Source: Betaproteobacteria bacterium (GTDB taxonomy: Bacteria; Pseudomonadota; Gammaproteobacteria; Burkholderiales; Casimicrobiaceae). From it: a stretch of 64,000 nucleotides of DNA. The translations under genes and the position numbers were made by a program. The stretch spans positions 1 to 64,000 of the forward strand of contig JADJWJ010000007.1 of the NCBI GenBank assembly GCA_016716425.1, read 5' to 3'. This document shows positions 25,731 through 34,140 of this stretch, piece after piece. The first letter of the stretch is position 1. The number at the start of each line of letters is the position of its first letter. A model generated the notes under the pieces. That model searched no databases and was not told the DNA's origin. It saw only the letters and a program-made list of their open reading frames with translations.

Positions 25731-26110
25731 TCTCGATTTCACGCTCTTCTGATTGCACCGGTGAAGCTGATCCGGGCGCTGCTGCTGCAGGTGTTCCACT
25801 CGATCCGCCACGAGCGGCAGCTGTGTGAGTGGCTGCGCTACAACCTGCTGTTGCGCTGGTTCGTCGGCCTGGCCAGCGACAACCGGTGCGGGATCACTCG
25901 ACCTACTCCAGGAACCGCGGCCGGTTGCCGGATTACGCGGTGGCGGCAGGCTTCTTCGCCGAGGTGCTGCGTCTGGACGATCGGCAGAGTCTGCCGTCGC
26001 AGGAGCACTTCCCGGTCGACGGGACGCTGGTCCAGGGGAGGCGAGCCGGAAGAGCTTCCGCCCCGTGGACGGGCGAACGACCCGCGACCGGGTGGCCGCG
26101 GCATGACGAG
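25731..26110 (+). mobile_element. IS5-type transposase remnant
   Basis: Joined directly to the IS110 fragment. One frame gives FHSIRHERQLCEWLRYNLLL and RWFVGLASDN, the DUF772 N-terminal domain of IS5-group transposases. It then shifts to VRDHSTYSRNRGRLPDYAV, FFAEVLRL, QEHFPVDGTLVQ (DG with the first catalytic Asp) and finally SRKSFRPVDG. The catalytic C-terminal half is absent. The abrupt joint suggests one IS inserted into or recombined with the other before both decayed. Confidence 0.8.
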
Positions 26111-26174
26111 CCCCCTCGACACGGCCGGCGCGGGCCGACCGGGCGGCGTGCCAACCCTCGGCAACGTACCGCCG

Positions 26175-27008
26175 CTACTGCCGCGGCATGCGCACGTTGG
26201 CGGGGACTCTCGCGTCCGCGTCGGTGCGGTACGGATTGATGTCCACACCGCCGCGGCGGGTGAAGCGCGCGTGCACGGTCAGCGCCTCGCACCGGCACAC
26301 GGACTTCACGTCTACGAAGATCCGCTCGACGCAGTGCTCGTGGAAGCCGGCGTGCTGGCGGTACGACACGAGGTAGCGCAGCAGCGCCGCGCGGTCGATG
26401 CGCGGGCCGCGATAAGCGACGGCGACCGACGCGTAGTCGGGCTGCCCGGTCACCGGGCACACGGAGCGGAAGAGGTCGCTCGTCAGCGTCTCGGCGACCG
26501 CCTCGCCGCCCGCGGCGAGCAGGCGTGGATCGACTTCCCAGGTCGCGCAATCGGTGTCGGCGGCGTCGATCGACGTCCCGGCGAGCGGCGCGAGCGACTG
26601 GCGGGCGAAGTCGACCGGCGCGATCAGTTGCACGCGAACCGGGGCGTCCACGGCACCGCCGATGTCGCGCCCGATCGCATCCGCAACGGCACCGGCATCG
26701 GCGTAGCGCGACTGCGCGAACGAGCCCAGATAGAGCTTCACCGACTTCGACTCGACGATCGCCGGCGACGACGCGGGCACGACAAACGACGCGATCGCGA
26801 CCTGCGGCTTGCCCCGCGGGTCGAGCCACGTCAACTCGTAGGCGTTCCACACGTCGGCGCCCGCGAACGGCAGCTCGCCGCCGATGCCGATCTCTTCGCG
26901 CTGCGGCGCCCGCGGCACGGCGAACAGCAGCGCCGCGTCGTAGGTGTCGGGGTAGTCGGTCGCGTGCCCGAGCGGCGCGGCGGCGAGCTCGTCCTGCAGC
27001 GTCGTCAT
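26175..27008 (-). CDS. queF: NADPH-dependent 7-cyano-7-deazaguanine reductase (long form)
   Basis: 277 aa, two tunnelling-fold halves. QueF reduces preQ0 to preQ1 in queuosine synthesis. The nucleophile is the Cys of FRSVCPVTGQPDY; the QueF motif appears as VESKSVKLYLGSFAQSRYAD, and HEHCVERIFVD supplies the substrate-binding Glu and His. Length fits the bimodular (E. coli-type) form. The start is 7 bp after the murA stop, so it is probably co-transcribed with murA. Transposase remnants begin 65 bp past its stop. No other queuosine genes are in view. Confidence 0.93.
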   Translation of the reverse strand: MTTLQDELAAAPLGHATDYPDTYDAALLFAVPRAPQREEIGIGGELPFAGADVWNAYELTWLDPRGKPQVAIASFVVPASSPAIVESKSVKLYLGSFAQSRYADAGAVADAIGRDIGGAVDAPVRVQLIAPVDFARQSLAPLAGTSIDAADTDCATWEVDPRLLAAGGEAVAETLTSDLFRSVCPVTGQPDYASVAVAYRGPRIDRAALLRYLVSYRQHAGFHEHCVERIFVDVKSVCRCEALTVHARFTRRGGVDINPYRTDADARVPANVRMPRQ

Positions 27009-27015
27009 CGCGCGC

Positions 27016-28266
27016 TCACCGCACGCGCTCGATGCGCGCGCCGAGGCCCGACAGCTTCTCCTCGATGCGCTCGTATCCGCGGTCGAGGTGGTAGATGCGG
27101 TCGATGGTCGTGCGCCCTTCCGCGACCAGTCCGGCGATGACGAGGCACGCCGACGCGCGCAGGTCGGTCGCCATCACGTCGGCTCCGGTCAGCTTGGCCA
27201 CGCCCCTGACCACCGCCGTGTTTCCCTCGACCTCGATGTCGGCACCCAGGCGCCGCAACTCCTGCACGTGCATCATCCGGTTCTCGAAGATCGTCTCGGT
27301 GATCACGGCCGTCCCTTCGGCGCGCGCGGCGAGCGCCATGAACTGCGCCTGCATGTCGGTCGGGAACCCGGGGTGCGGCGCCGTGCGGACACTCACGGCG
27401 GTCAGCGGCCCGTCGCGCTCGAGGCGGATCACGTCGCCGTCGACGGCAATGGTCGCGCCCGCTTCGTGCAGCTTGGTCAGCACGACGTCGAGCGCGTCCG
27501 GCTGCGTGCCGGTGACCGCCACGCGGCCGCCGGTCGCCGCGACGGCGGCCAGGAACGTGCCGGTCTCGATGCGGTCCGGCATCACCGCATGCGTCGCGCC
27601 CGAGAGACGGGCGACGCCTTCGACCGTGATGCGGTCGGTGCCCGCGCCCGCGATGCGCGCGCCCATCGCCGTGAGGCAGCGCGCGAGATCGACCACCTCG
27701 GGCTCGCGCGCGGCGTTTTCGAGCACGGTCGTGCCCTCGGCGAGGGTCGCTGCCATGAGCAGGTTCTCGGTGCCGGTCACCGTGGCGATGTCGAACACGA
27801 GCTTCGTGCCGTGCAGCCGCCCGGTCGCACTGATGTAGCCGTGCTCGAGGTCGATGGCGGCACCCATCGCCTGCAGGCCCTTGACGTGCTGGTCGACCGG
27901 GCGCAGCCCGATCGCGCAGCCGCCGGGCAGCGATACGCGCGCCTCGCCGCAGCGCGCGAGGAGCGGCCCCAGCGCGAGGATCGACGCGCGCATCGTCTTG
28001 ACGAGCTCGTACGGTGCGAGGGGCCAGCCGATGTGCGCGGCCTCCAGGCGGACCGCACCCGGGGTTCCCATGTCGAGCGACACGCCCATCTGCGCGAGCA
28101 GCGTCTGCATCGTGCGCACGTCGTTCAGGCGCGGCACGTTGGTCAGCGTGAGCGGCTCGTTGGTCAGCAGCGCCGCGCACAGGATCGGCAGCGCCGCGTT
28201 CTTGGCGCCGGATACGCGAACCTCGCCTTCGAGGCGGTGGCCGCCCTCGATCGACAGCTTATCCAC
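27016..28266 (-). CDS. murA: UDP-N-acetylglucosamine 1-carboxyvinyltransferase
   Basis: 416 aa. Transfers enolpyruvate from PEP to UDP-GlcNAc, the first committed step of peptidoglycan synthesis; the target of fosfomycin. Two inside-out alpha/beta domains. Lys22-Asn23 in SGAKNAALP; the active-site Cys117 in LPGGCAIGLRP, so the enzyme should be the fosfomycin-sensitive Cys type; Asp in PTDMQAQFMAL; RVIENRMMH-like motif IFENRMMHVQEL. It overlaps the end of bolA by 8 bp. Confidence 0.97.
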   Translation of the reverse strand: MDKLSIEGGHRLEGEVRVSGAKNAALPILCAALLTNEPLTLTNVPRLNDVRTMQTLLAQMGVSLDMGTPGAVRLEAAHIGWPLAPYELVKTMRASILALGPLLARCGEARVSLPGGCAIGLRPVDQHVKGLQAMGAAIDLEHGYISATGRLHGTKLVFDIATVTGTENLLMAATLAEGTTVLENAAREPEVVDLARCLTAMGARIAGAGTDRITVEGVARLSGATHAVMPDRIETGTFLAAVAATGGRVAVTGTQPDALDVVLTKLHEAGATIAVDGDVIRLERDGPLTAVSVRTAPHPGFPTDMQAQFMALAARAEGTAVITETIFENRMMHVQELRRLGADIEVEGNTAVVRGVAKLTGADVMATDLRASACLVIAGLVAEGRTTIDRIYHLDRGYERIEEKLSGLGARIERVR

Positions 28267-28504
28267 CGCGGCGCTCCGCCCACTCCGCCGGCGTCAGCGT
28301 CTGCATCGACAGCGCGTGGACTTCCTCGCGCATGCGGTCGCCGAGAGCCGCGTAGACGAGCTGGTGGCGCTTGACGCGCGACAGTCCGGCAAACGCCGCG
28401 GACACGACGAGGGCGTCGAAATGGTGGCCGTCGCCGCGGACGTCGAGGTGCTCGCAGGCGAGACCGCCCTCGATGGAGAGGCGGATGGATTCGGGTGTGA
28501 CCAT
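28259..28504 (-). CDS. ibaG: BolA/IbaG-family protein
   Basis: 81 aa. A small class II KH-like fold that binds [2Fe-2S] clusters with monothiol glutaredoxins. EHLDVRGDGHHFDALVVSAA contains the conserved cluster-binding His; FAGLSRVKRHQLVYAALGDR and EEVHALSMQTLTPAEW are the family's C-terminal motif. Its place just upstream of murA is that of E. coli ibaG (yrbA), which is why I prefer that name to bolA. Confidence 0.9.
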   Translation of the reverse strand: MVTPESIRLSIEGGLACEHLDVRGDGHHFDALVVSAAFAGLSRVKRHQLVYAALGDRMREEVHALSMQTLTPAEWAERRGG

Positions 28505-28522
28505 GGCGGAAAGGGGCTCCGT

Positions 28523-29305
28523 TCAGGCGCGCAGCTTCCAGCCGCGCGCGAGCAGGGTGAGCGTGAGCGCCGCCAGGACCCCGGCGGCAGCGGCGACGAT
28601 GCCGAGGCTGACCCCGGGCGCGACGTCCGACACGCCGAAGAAGCCGTAGCGGAAACCATCGATCATATAAAAGAACGGGTTGAAGTGCGACAGCGCCTGC
28701 CAGAACGGCGGCAGCGAGTGGATCGAGTAGAACACGCCGGACAGGAACGTCAGCGGCACGATGATGAAGTTCTGGAACGCGGCAAGCTGGTCGAATTTGT
28801 CCGCCCATATGCCCGCGAGGAGTCCCAGCATCGCGAGGATGGCGCTGCCTGCGAGCGCGAAGGCGAGCGCCCAGAACGGATGCGGCATGGCGAGCAGCGA
28901 CGGCGCGAACAGCGGCGTCACCGCGAACACGCCGGCGCCGACGACGATTCCGCGCACCATCGCGCCCAGCACGTAGGCGGCGAAGAGGTCGGTCGCCGAC
29001 AGCGGCGGCAGCAGCACGAAGATCAGGTTGCCGGTGATCTTGGACTGGATGAGCGACGACGACGAGTTGGCGAACGCGTTCTGCAGCACCGACATCATGA
29101 CGAGGCCCGGCACCAGGAAGGCCGTGTACGACACGCGGCCGTCGTAGACGGACACGCGCCCCTCCAGGACGTGCGAGAAGATGAGCAGGTAGAGCAGCGC
29201 GGTGAGGATCGGCGCCGCGACCGTCTGGAAGCTCACCTTCCAGAAGCGCAGCAGCTCCTTGTAGAGGAGCGTGACCCAGCCGTGGCCGGCGACTTCGGCC
29301 TTCAC
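28523..29305 (-). CDS. ABC-2 type exporter permease (YadH-like)
   Basis: 260 aa, six membrane helices with the ABC2_membrane pattern: a soluble N-terminus (WVTLLYKELLRFWKVSFQTV), AAPILTALLYLLIFSHVL, SVYDGRVSYTAFLVPGLVMM, the long middle helices, and the characteristic LTFLSGVFYSIHSLPPFWQA followed by HFNPFFYMIDGFRYG. It pairs with the ATPase upstream. The substrate is unknown; in E. coli the yadGH pair is similar. A hairpin repeat separates it from its ATPase gene. Confidence 0.9.
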   Translation of the reverse strand: MKAEVAGHGWVTLLYKELLRFWKVSFQTVAAPILTALLYLLIFSHVLEGRVSVYDGRVSYTAFLVPGLVMMSVLQNAFANSSSSLIQSKITGNLIFVLLPPLSATDLFAAYVLGAMVRGIVVGAGVFAVTPLFAPSLLAMPHPFWALAFALAGSAILAMLGLLAGIWADKFDQLAAFQNFIIVPLTFLSGVFYSIHSLPPFWQALSHFNPFFYMIDGFRYGFFGVSDVAPGVSLGIVAAAAGVLAALTLTLLARGWKLRA

Positions 29306-29311
29306 GCGAAG

Positions 29312-29393
29312 GACCCTTCACAATGAGACGCAGAGGCGCAGAGAGAAGCATGGGGTCGCTTTCCTCTGCGCCTCTGCGTCTCCTGCGAGAAGA
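29312..29393. repeat. Inverted-repeat element, copy C (ABC transporter pair)
   Basis: GAGACGCAGAGGCGCAGAG (29325-29343) and its exact complement (29364-29382) form a 19-bp perfect stem with a 20-nt loop. This is the same element as copies A and B in the his operon, again inserted between two co-directional genes of one operon and just upstream of a start codon (29305). Confidence 0.85.
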
Positions 29394-29408
29394 ATTTGCG
29401 CAGCAGGA

Positions 29409-30311
29409 TCACGCCGCCTCCGCGCCCTTCATGATCCGCAAGAACACCTGTTCGAGGTCGGTCTCCTCCAGCGCCAGCTCGTCGATCGCGATGCCGTCCG
29501 CGCGCAGCGCCGCGAGCAGCGTCTCGAGCTCGGCATAGTTCGCGAGGCCGACGTAGAAGTTGGCGCCCTCGCGCCGGACGATGCGCGCTTCCCACGCCGC
29601 CGGCATCTGTTCCGAGGCGACCCGGCACGTGAGGCCCGCGAAGCGCGACAGCAGGTTGTGCGTGGAGTCGAGCGCAACGACGCGACCGTCCTTGAGCATC
29701 GCGATGCGCCCGCACAGCGCCTCCGCCTCTTCGAGATAGTGCGTGGTCAGGATGATCGTGTGGCCGTCGCGGTTCAGCTTGCGGATGAAGCGCCACAGGC
29801 TCTGCCGCAGCTCGACGTCGACGCCGGCGGTCGGCTCGTCGAGCACGATCACCGGCGGCTTGTGCACGAGCGCCTGGCCGACCAGCACGCGCCGCTTCAT
29901 CCCGCCGGACAGCGAGCGCATGTTCGCGTTTGCCTTCCCCGTGAGGTCGAGGTGGTGCAGGATCTCGTCGATCCACGCGCCTTGGCGGCGCAGCCCGAAG
30001 TAGCCAGCCTGGAACTCGAGCGTCTCGCGCACCGAGAAGAAGGGGTCGAAGACGAGCTCCTGCGGCACCACGCCCAGACTGCGGCGTGCGACGCGAAAGT
30101 CGGTGACGACGTCGTGGCCCAGGATGCGCGCGGTGCCGCGGTCGGCGCGGGTGAGTCCCGCGAGGATCGAGATCAGCGTGGTCTTGCCGGCGCCGTTCGG
30201 ACCCAGCAGGCCGAAAAACTCGCCCTCCGCGACCGTGAGGTCGACCCCGGCCAGGGCCTGCACGGTGCCGAACCGGCGCGCGACATCGATGACTTCGACC
30301 GCGGGAGGCAT
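29409..30311 (-). CDS. ABC exporter ATPase (YadG-like)
   Basis: 300 aa. Walker A GPNGAGKTT near residue 38, Q-loop VPQELVF, signature RSLSGGMKRR, Walker B VIVLDEPTAGVD, H-loop TTHYLEEAE. The C-terminal about 80 residues (ARIVRREGANFYVGLANYAE...) form the DUF4162-like tail typical of this exporter group. Pairs with the permease downstream. It lies between the mla operon and bolA-murA, its usual betaproteobacterial site. Confidence 0.92.
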   Translation of the reverse strand: MPPAVEVIDVARRFGTVQALAGVDLTVAEGEFFGLLGPNGAGKTTLISILAGLTRADRGTARILGHDVVTDFRVARRSLGVVPQELVFDPFFSVRETLEFQAGYFGLRRQGAWIDEILHHLDLTGKANANMRSLSGGMKRRVLVGQALVHKPPVIVLDEPTAGVDVELRQSLWRFIRKLNRDGHTIILTTHYLEEAEALCGRIAMLKDGRVVALDSTHNLLSRFAGLTCRVASEQMPAAWEARIVRREGANFYVGLANYAELETLLAALRADGIAIDELALEETDLEQVFLRIMKGAEAA

Positions 30312-30343
30312 GCGAATTGTGCGCGGGCGGCGCCGGCGAGTCC

Positions 30344-30376
30344 GCGCGGGCGAGGCCCGCGCCTGCCAGCAGGCGC
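30344..30376 (-). terminator. Hairpins after mlaB
   Basis: GCGCGGGC-GAG-GCCCGCGC (30344-30362) overlaps a second stem, GCGCCTG-CCAG-CAGGCGC (about 30359-30376), in the 66 bp between mlaB and the ABC ATPase. The overlap would allow two exclusive folds. There is no U-tract; they may attenuate rather than end the mla transcript. Confidence 0.35.
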
Positions 30377-30377
30377 C

Positions 30378-30692
30378 CTAGCGCGCGATCTGGTCCTCGA
30401 GGCCGTAGACGCGGGCGAGCGAGTCGAGCAGCGGCGGCACGCCGGTGAACGCGATGGGCCGGCCCTCCGATGCGGCGCGACGCTTGAGCGCAAGCAGCAC
30501 GGCGAGCGCGGCCGAGTCGGCGTGGGCGAGTCCCGACAGGTCGACGACGCCGGAGCCGGGCAGCGGCAGCGCGTCGGCGCCGTCGAGCGCTGCCGTGGCG
30601 TCGTCGAACGTCAGCACGCCCGAGAACGTCCAGCGGTCGCCGGCAGCGGCGAACACCCCGGCGGCCGTGTCGCCTTCGCCTTGGCCGTTCAC
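30378..30692 (-). CDS. mlaB: STAS-domain lipid-transport subunit MlaB
   Basis: 104 aa from the GTG at 30692, which overlaps the mlaC stop as GTGA. A STAS fold: FSGVLTFDDATAALDGAD, VVDLSGLAHADSAALAVLLA (the SGxxxxDSAxLA core, DSA with the conserved Ser/Thr region) and IAFTGVPPLLDSLARVYGLE. MlaB binds the MlaF ATPase and is needed for assembly and activity of the MlaFEDB inner-membrane complex. Last gene of the mla operon. Confidence 0.85.
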   Translation of the reverse strand: MNGQGEGDTAAGVFAAAGDRWTFSGVLTFDDATAALDGADALPLPGSGVVDLSGLAHADSAALAVLLALKRRAASEGRPIAFTGVPPLLDSLARVYGLEDQIAR

Positions 30693-31309
30693 TTGGCCGG
30701 CGCTCCCTGATTCTTGGCGACGAGCGTCTTGATGAGGCCGTCCACACCGCCGGCCCTGACCTGCTCGTTGAACTCGTCGCGATAGTTGGTCACCAGCGAG
30801 ACTCCGGCGACGATGACGTCGTACACCTTCCAGCCGGCCGGCGTCTTCGCCATGCTGTAGTCGATCTGCACCGGGGCCTGGCTCTTGCGGATGACCTCCG
30901 TGCGCACGGTCACCTCCGTCGCGTTCGCGTCGGCGCGCAGCGGCTTGTACTCCATCGTCTGGTCGCGGTACTGCGTGAGCGCGCCCGAGTACGTGCGCAC
31001 GAGCAGCTGCCGGAACTGCTCGACGAGCTGCTTCTGCTGCTCCGGTGTCGCCTGCCGCCAGTTGCGGCCCATCGCCAACGCCGTGATCCGCTCGAAGTCG
31101 AAGTTGGGCAGGAGCTTCGTCTCGACGACCTCCTTGATGCGCTGCTTGTCGCCCGCCTGCACCTTGGGGTCCGTGCGCGTGATCTGCAGCACGTCCTCCG
31201 CCACGCGCTTCACCATCGCGTCCGGGGCCTCCTGCGCCAGCGCGCCGGAAGCGGCCGCCGCGAGCGCGACCGCCGCGGCAACGTGCACCCACCGATTCGT
31301 GAACCTCAT
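30689..31309 (-). CDS. mlaC: Periplasmic phospholipid-binding protein MlaC
   Basis: 206 aa. Signal peptide MRFTNRWVHVAAAVALAAAA (cleaved near ALA-QE). The Tol_Tol_Ttg2 domain follows: VVETKLLPNFDFERITALAM, GRNWRQATPEQQKQLVEQFR and WKVYDVIVAGVSLVTNYRDE. It shuttles phospholipids between the MlaA outer-membrane complex and MlaFEDB. ATGA overlap with mlaA upstream and GTGA overlap with mlaB downstream. Confidence 0.94.
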   Translation of the reverse strand: MRFTNRWVHVAAAVALAAAASGALAQEAPDAMVKRVAEDVLQITRTDPKVQAGDKQRIKEVVETKLLPNFDFERITALAMGRNWRQATPEQQKQLVEQFRQLLVRTYSGALTQYRDQTMEYKPLRADANATEVTVRTEVIRKSQAPVQIDYSMAKTPAGWKVYDVIVAGVSLVTNYRDEFNEQVRAGGVDGLIKTLVAKNQGAPAK

Positions 31310-32010
31310 TCGTCCTCGTCCTTCTCTTTCGGCGGATTGCCGTCGTGCACCAGGTACTCGCGCCGCTGCAGGTACGAACGGCGGATGAACGTGTACGGGT
31401 CGAGTGCCGCCTGGTCGAGCAGCGAGGTCGCGTCCAGCGCCTGTGCGCGCAGGTCGATCGCGCCGACGCCATAGATGACGTTGCGCAGCGGCACGAGCGG
31501 GATCTCGTTGGTCGGCGACCACACGAAGCGCAGCAGCGTACCGGTGCCGTCGCGGACCGTGGTCGGCCCCCACAGCGGGATGAACAGGAATGGCCCCTGC
31601 GGGATTCCCCAGTAGCCGAACGTCTGACCGAAGTCCTCCATGCCGCGCGGAATTCCCGCGTCGGACGCGATGTCGATGAGGCCACCCAGGCCGAACCCGG
31701 TGTTGATCATCACGCGGCCCAAATCGTTGCCGGCCTTGTCGAGCTTGCCCTGCAGCAGCCCGTTGACGGCGGAGAAGAGGTCGTCGATGTTGTTGTAGTA
31801 GTTGGACGCTGCCCGCTGGACGAACGTCGGCACGTAGTCGACCCACGCCTGCGCGATCGGCTTGGCGAAGTACTTGTCCAGCGGCTCGTTGATCTCGTAC
31901 ATCAGGCGGTTGGACGCCTCGAACGGGTCGTAGGGCCGGCCCGGCGTGCTGGCGCACGAGGCGAGCAGCAGCGCCGCCGCGACCGCAGCCAACGGCCGGC
32001 GCGCACTCAC
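31306..32010 (-). CDS. mlaA: Outer-membrane lipid-asymmetry lipoprotein MlaA (VacJ)
   Basis: 234 aa. Lipoprotein signal with lipobox LLASC (Cys19). Family motifs: YDPFEASNRLMYEINEPLD, YVPTFVQRAASNYYNNIDDL, FINTGFG-like VMINTGFGLGGLIDIAS, MEDFGQTFGYWGIPQGPFLF and PLWGPTTVRDGTG. It removes misplaced phospholipid from the outer leaflet. In this operon mlaA lies between mlaD and mlaC; in E. coli it is unlinked. Acidic C-terminal tail (KEKDEDE). Confidence 0.95.
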   Translation of the reverse strand: MSARRPLAAVAAALLLASCASTPGRPYDPFEASNRLMYEINEPLDKYFAKPIAQAWVDYVPTFVQRAASNYYNNIDDLFSAVNGLLQGKLDKAGNDLGRVMINTGFGLGGLIDIASDAGIPRGMEDFGQTFGYWGIPQGPFLFIPLWGPTTVRDGTGTLLRFVWSPTNEIPLVPLRNVIYGVGAIDLRAQALDATSLLDQAALDPYTFIRRSYLQRREYLVHDGNPPKEKDEDE

Positions 32011-32474
32011 TTCGCGCCCCCGCCCGCCGCCTTGTCGAACAGGAACTGGCTGATCAGCTTCTCGATGACGATCGCCGACTGCGTCTTGCCGACCCGCCCT
32101 CCGTCGGCGAGGTTCTGCGGGTCGCCACCCGCCTCGAGTCCGATGTAGACCTCGCCCAGCAGGCCCGAGGTCAGGATCGAGGCGATCGTGTCCTTCGAGA
32201 ACTGGTAGCCCTCGTCGATCCTGAGCGTGACCACGGCCTCGTAGGACTTCGGGTCGAGCCGGACCGACTCCACGCGGCCGACGATGACGCCGGCGGCCTT
32301 CACCGGCGCGCGTAGCTTCAACCCGCCGATGTTGTCGAAGTGCGCCTCCAGCCTGTAGGCAGGCTTCGTGTCGAGCGAGGTCAGGTTGCCGACCTTGAGC
32401 GCCAGGAACACGATCGCGCCCAGGCCGATCGTGACGAAGATGCCGACCCAGAGGTCGATGGTCGAGCGGTTCAT
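32007..32474 (-). CDS. mlaD: MCE-domain lipid-transport subunit MlaD
   Basis: 155 aa. One N-terminal membrane helix (LWVGIFVTIGLGAIVFLALK) and one MCE domain (YRLEAHFDNIGGLKLRAPVK, AGVIVGRVESVRLD, GYQFSKDTIASILTSGLLGE). Forms a hexameric periplasmic ring on MlaFE. Overlaps mlaA by 4 bp. Confidence 0.95.
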   Translation of the reverse strand: MNRSTIDLWVGIFVTIGLGAIVFLALKVGNLTSLDTKPAYRLEAHFDNIGGLKLRAPVKAAGVIVGRVESVRLDPKSYEAVVTLRIDEGYQFSKDTIASILTSGLLGEVYIGLEAGGDPQNLADGGRVGKTQSAIVIEKLISQFLFDKAAGGGAK

Positions 32475-32495
32475 GCGCGTGCTTTCCGGACGGGG

Positions 32496-33302
32496 CTAGC
32501 CATTGCCGAGCCCCCTGAACATGAAGACGGTGAGGATGAAGTCGAGCGCGAGGATGGCGAGCGACCCGCCGACGACCGTGCGCGTCGTGGCGGCGGACAC
32601 GCCCTCGGCGGTCGGCTTCGCGTCGTAGCCTTCGAACACGGCGATGAGGCTGACGGCAATACCGAAGACGATGCTCTTGACGATGCCGTTGGTGATGTCC
32701 GGCCAGAACTCGATGCCGGCCTGCATGTTGCCCCAGAACGTGCCGTTGTCGACGCCGATCAGCCGCACGCCGACGATGTAGGCGCCGAACACGCCCATCA
32801 CGGAGAACAGCGCGGCCAGCAAAGGCATCGAGATGACACCCCCCCAGAACCGCGGGGCGACGATGCGCGCGAGCGGGTCGACCGCCATCATCTCCATTGC
32901 CGAAAGCTGCTCCGTCGTCTTCATGAGGCCGATCTCCGCCGTCACCGCGCTGCCCGCGCGGCTCGCGAACAGCAGACCGGCGACGACCGGCCCGAGTTCC
33001 CGCACCAGCGACAGGCCGACGAAGATGCCCAGCGAGTCGCCGGCGCCGTACTTGTTCAGCACGTCGTAGCCCTGCAGTCCCAGCACCATGCCGACGAACA
33101 GGCCCGACACCATGATCACGACCAGCGACAGCACGCCGGAGAAGTAGATCTCGCGCGCCGTGAGCTGCAGCCGGCGGAATGCCGCCGGCGAGTGCATGAT
33201 CACCGCGACGAAGAATCGCGTGGCGAAGCCCGCCCGCGCAATCGCGTGGACCGTGCCGGCGCCGATGCGGCGCACCCCGTCGGCAAGCGCGCTAAGCGGC
33301 AC
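32496..33302 (-). CDS. mlaE: Lipid ABC transporter permease MlaE
   Basis: 268 aa from the GTG at 33302, which overlaps the mlaF stop by 11 bp; upstream in-frame codons extend into mlaF. Family motifs: REIYFSGVLSLVVIMVSGLF, VGMVLGLQGYDVLNKYGA, LVRELGPVVAGLLFASRAGS, ALTAEIG-like SAVTAEIGLMKTTEQLSAME, and a C-terminal AVFEGYDAKPTAEGVSAATT. Five helices. Couples MlaF ATP hydrolysis to lipid movement through MlaD. Confidence 0.93.
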   Translation of the reverse strand: MPLSALADGVRRIGAGTVHAIARAGFATRFFVAVIMHSPAAFRRLQLTAREIYFSGVLSLVVIMVSGLFVGMVLGLQGYDVLNKYGAGDSLGIFVGLSLVRELGPVVAGLLFASRAGSAVTAEIGLMKTTEQLSAMEMMAVDPLARIVAPRFWGGVISMPLLAALFSVMGVFGAYIVGVRLIGVDNGTFWGNMQAGIEFWPDITNGIVKSIVFGIAVSLIAVFEGYDAKPTAEGVSAATTRTVVGGSLAILALDFILTVFMFRGLGNG

Positions 33303-34140
33303 CGGCGGCAAGCTCCTCTGCGTACGGCCGCGCCGGGTAGTGGAACGGCACCGGGCCATCCGGCTCGCCGTCGACGAACTGGCGGACGAACGGGTCGGCG
33401 GAGTGCCGGACCTCGTCGGGCGTCCCCTGCGCGATGATCCGGCCCTCGGACACGAAGTACAGGTAGTCGACGATCTTGAGCGACTCGTACACGTCGTGCG
33501 TGACGACGACCGACGTGATGCCGAGCGCGTCGTTCAACTTGCGGATCAGCTGGCCGACGACTCCAAGCGAGATGGGGTCGAGGCCAGCGAACGGCTCGTC
33601 GTACATGACGAGCATCGGGTCGAGCGCCACCGCGCGGGCGAGCGCGACGCGGCGCGCCATCCCGCCGGAGAGTTCCGAGGGCCTCAGTTGCGCGGCCCCG
33701 CGCAGGCCGACCGCGTGCAGCTTCATCAGCACGAGGTCGCGCACCAGCGGCTCGGGCAGGTCGGTGTGCTCGCGGATCGGGAACGCGACGTTCTCGAACA
33801 CCGACATGTCGGTGAACAGCGCGCCGAACTGGAACAGCATTCCCACCCGGCGCCGCAGGTCGAAGAGCTCGTCGCGGGTCATCCGCGACACCTCGCGGCC
33901 GCCGACGCGCACGGCGCCGGCCTGCTGGCGGAGCTGGCCGCCGATCAGGCGCAGGATCGTCGTCTTGCCGCAGCCCGACCCGCCCATGATGGCGACCACG
34001 CGCCCTCGCGGAATCGTCATGGTGATGCCGCTGAGTACTGGCCGCCGGCGGTCGTAGCCGAACGTGACGTCGGTCAGTTCGACCGCGTTCGGCACGTGGG
34101 CGGGCAATGCGGCGGCCGTCTGCGGCAGGGTGGAAGCCAA
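33292..34140 (-). CDS. mlaF: Lipid ABC transporter ATPase MlaF
   Basis: About 282 aa if the TTG at 34140 is used; a GTG at 34095 (VPNAVELTDVTFGY) would give 267 aa. No start has a clear Shine-Dalgarno. Walker A GGSGCGKTT, Q-loop LFQFGALFTDMSVFENVAFP, signature LSGGMARR, Walker B MLVMYDEPFAGLDP, H-loop VVTHDVYES. First gene of mlaFEDACB. A 21-bp-stem hairpin lies about 80 bp upstream. Confidence 0.92.
   Translation of the reverse strand: MASTLPQTAAALPAHVPNAVELTDVTFGYDRRRPVLSGITMTIPRGRVVAIMGGSGCGKTTILRLIGGQLRQQAGAVRVGGREVSRMTRDELFDLRRRVGMLFQFGALFTDMSVFENVAFPIREHTDLPEPLVRDLVLMKLHAVGLRGAAQLRPSELSGGMARRVALARAVALDPMLVMYDEPFAGLDPISLGVVGQLIRKLNDALGITSVVVTHDVYESLKIVDYLYFVSEGRIIAQGTPDEVRHSADPFVRQFVDGEPDGPVPFHYPARPYAEELAAGAA

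Noticed and set aside
20429..26174. Prophage or integrative element with att sites
   Set aside because: No integrase, no tRNA at the junctions and no flanking direct repeats; only two decayed transposases, so a discrete mobile island cannot be claimed.
26175..27015. preQ1 riboswitch for queF
   Set aside because: queF has only 7 bp of untranslated space after murA, with no room for an aptamer.
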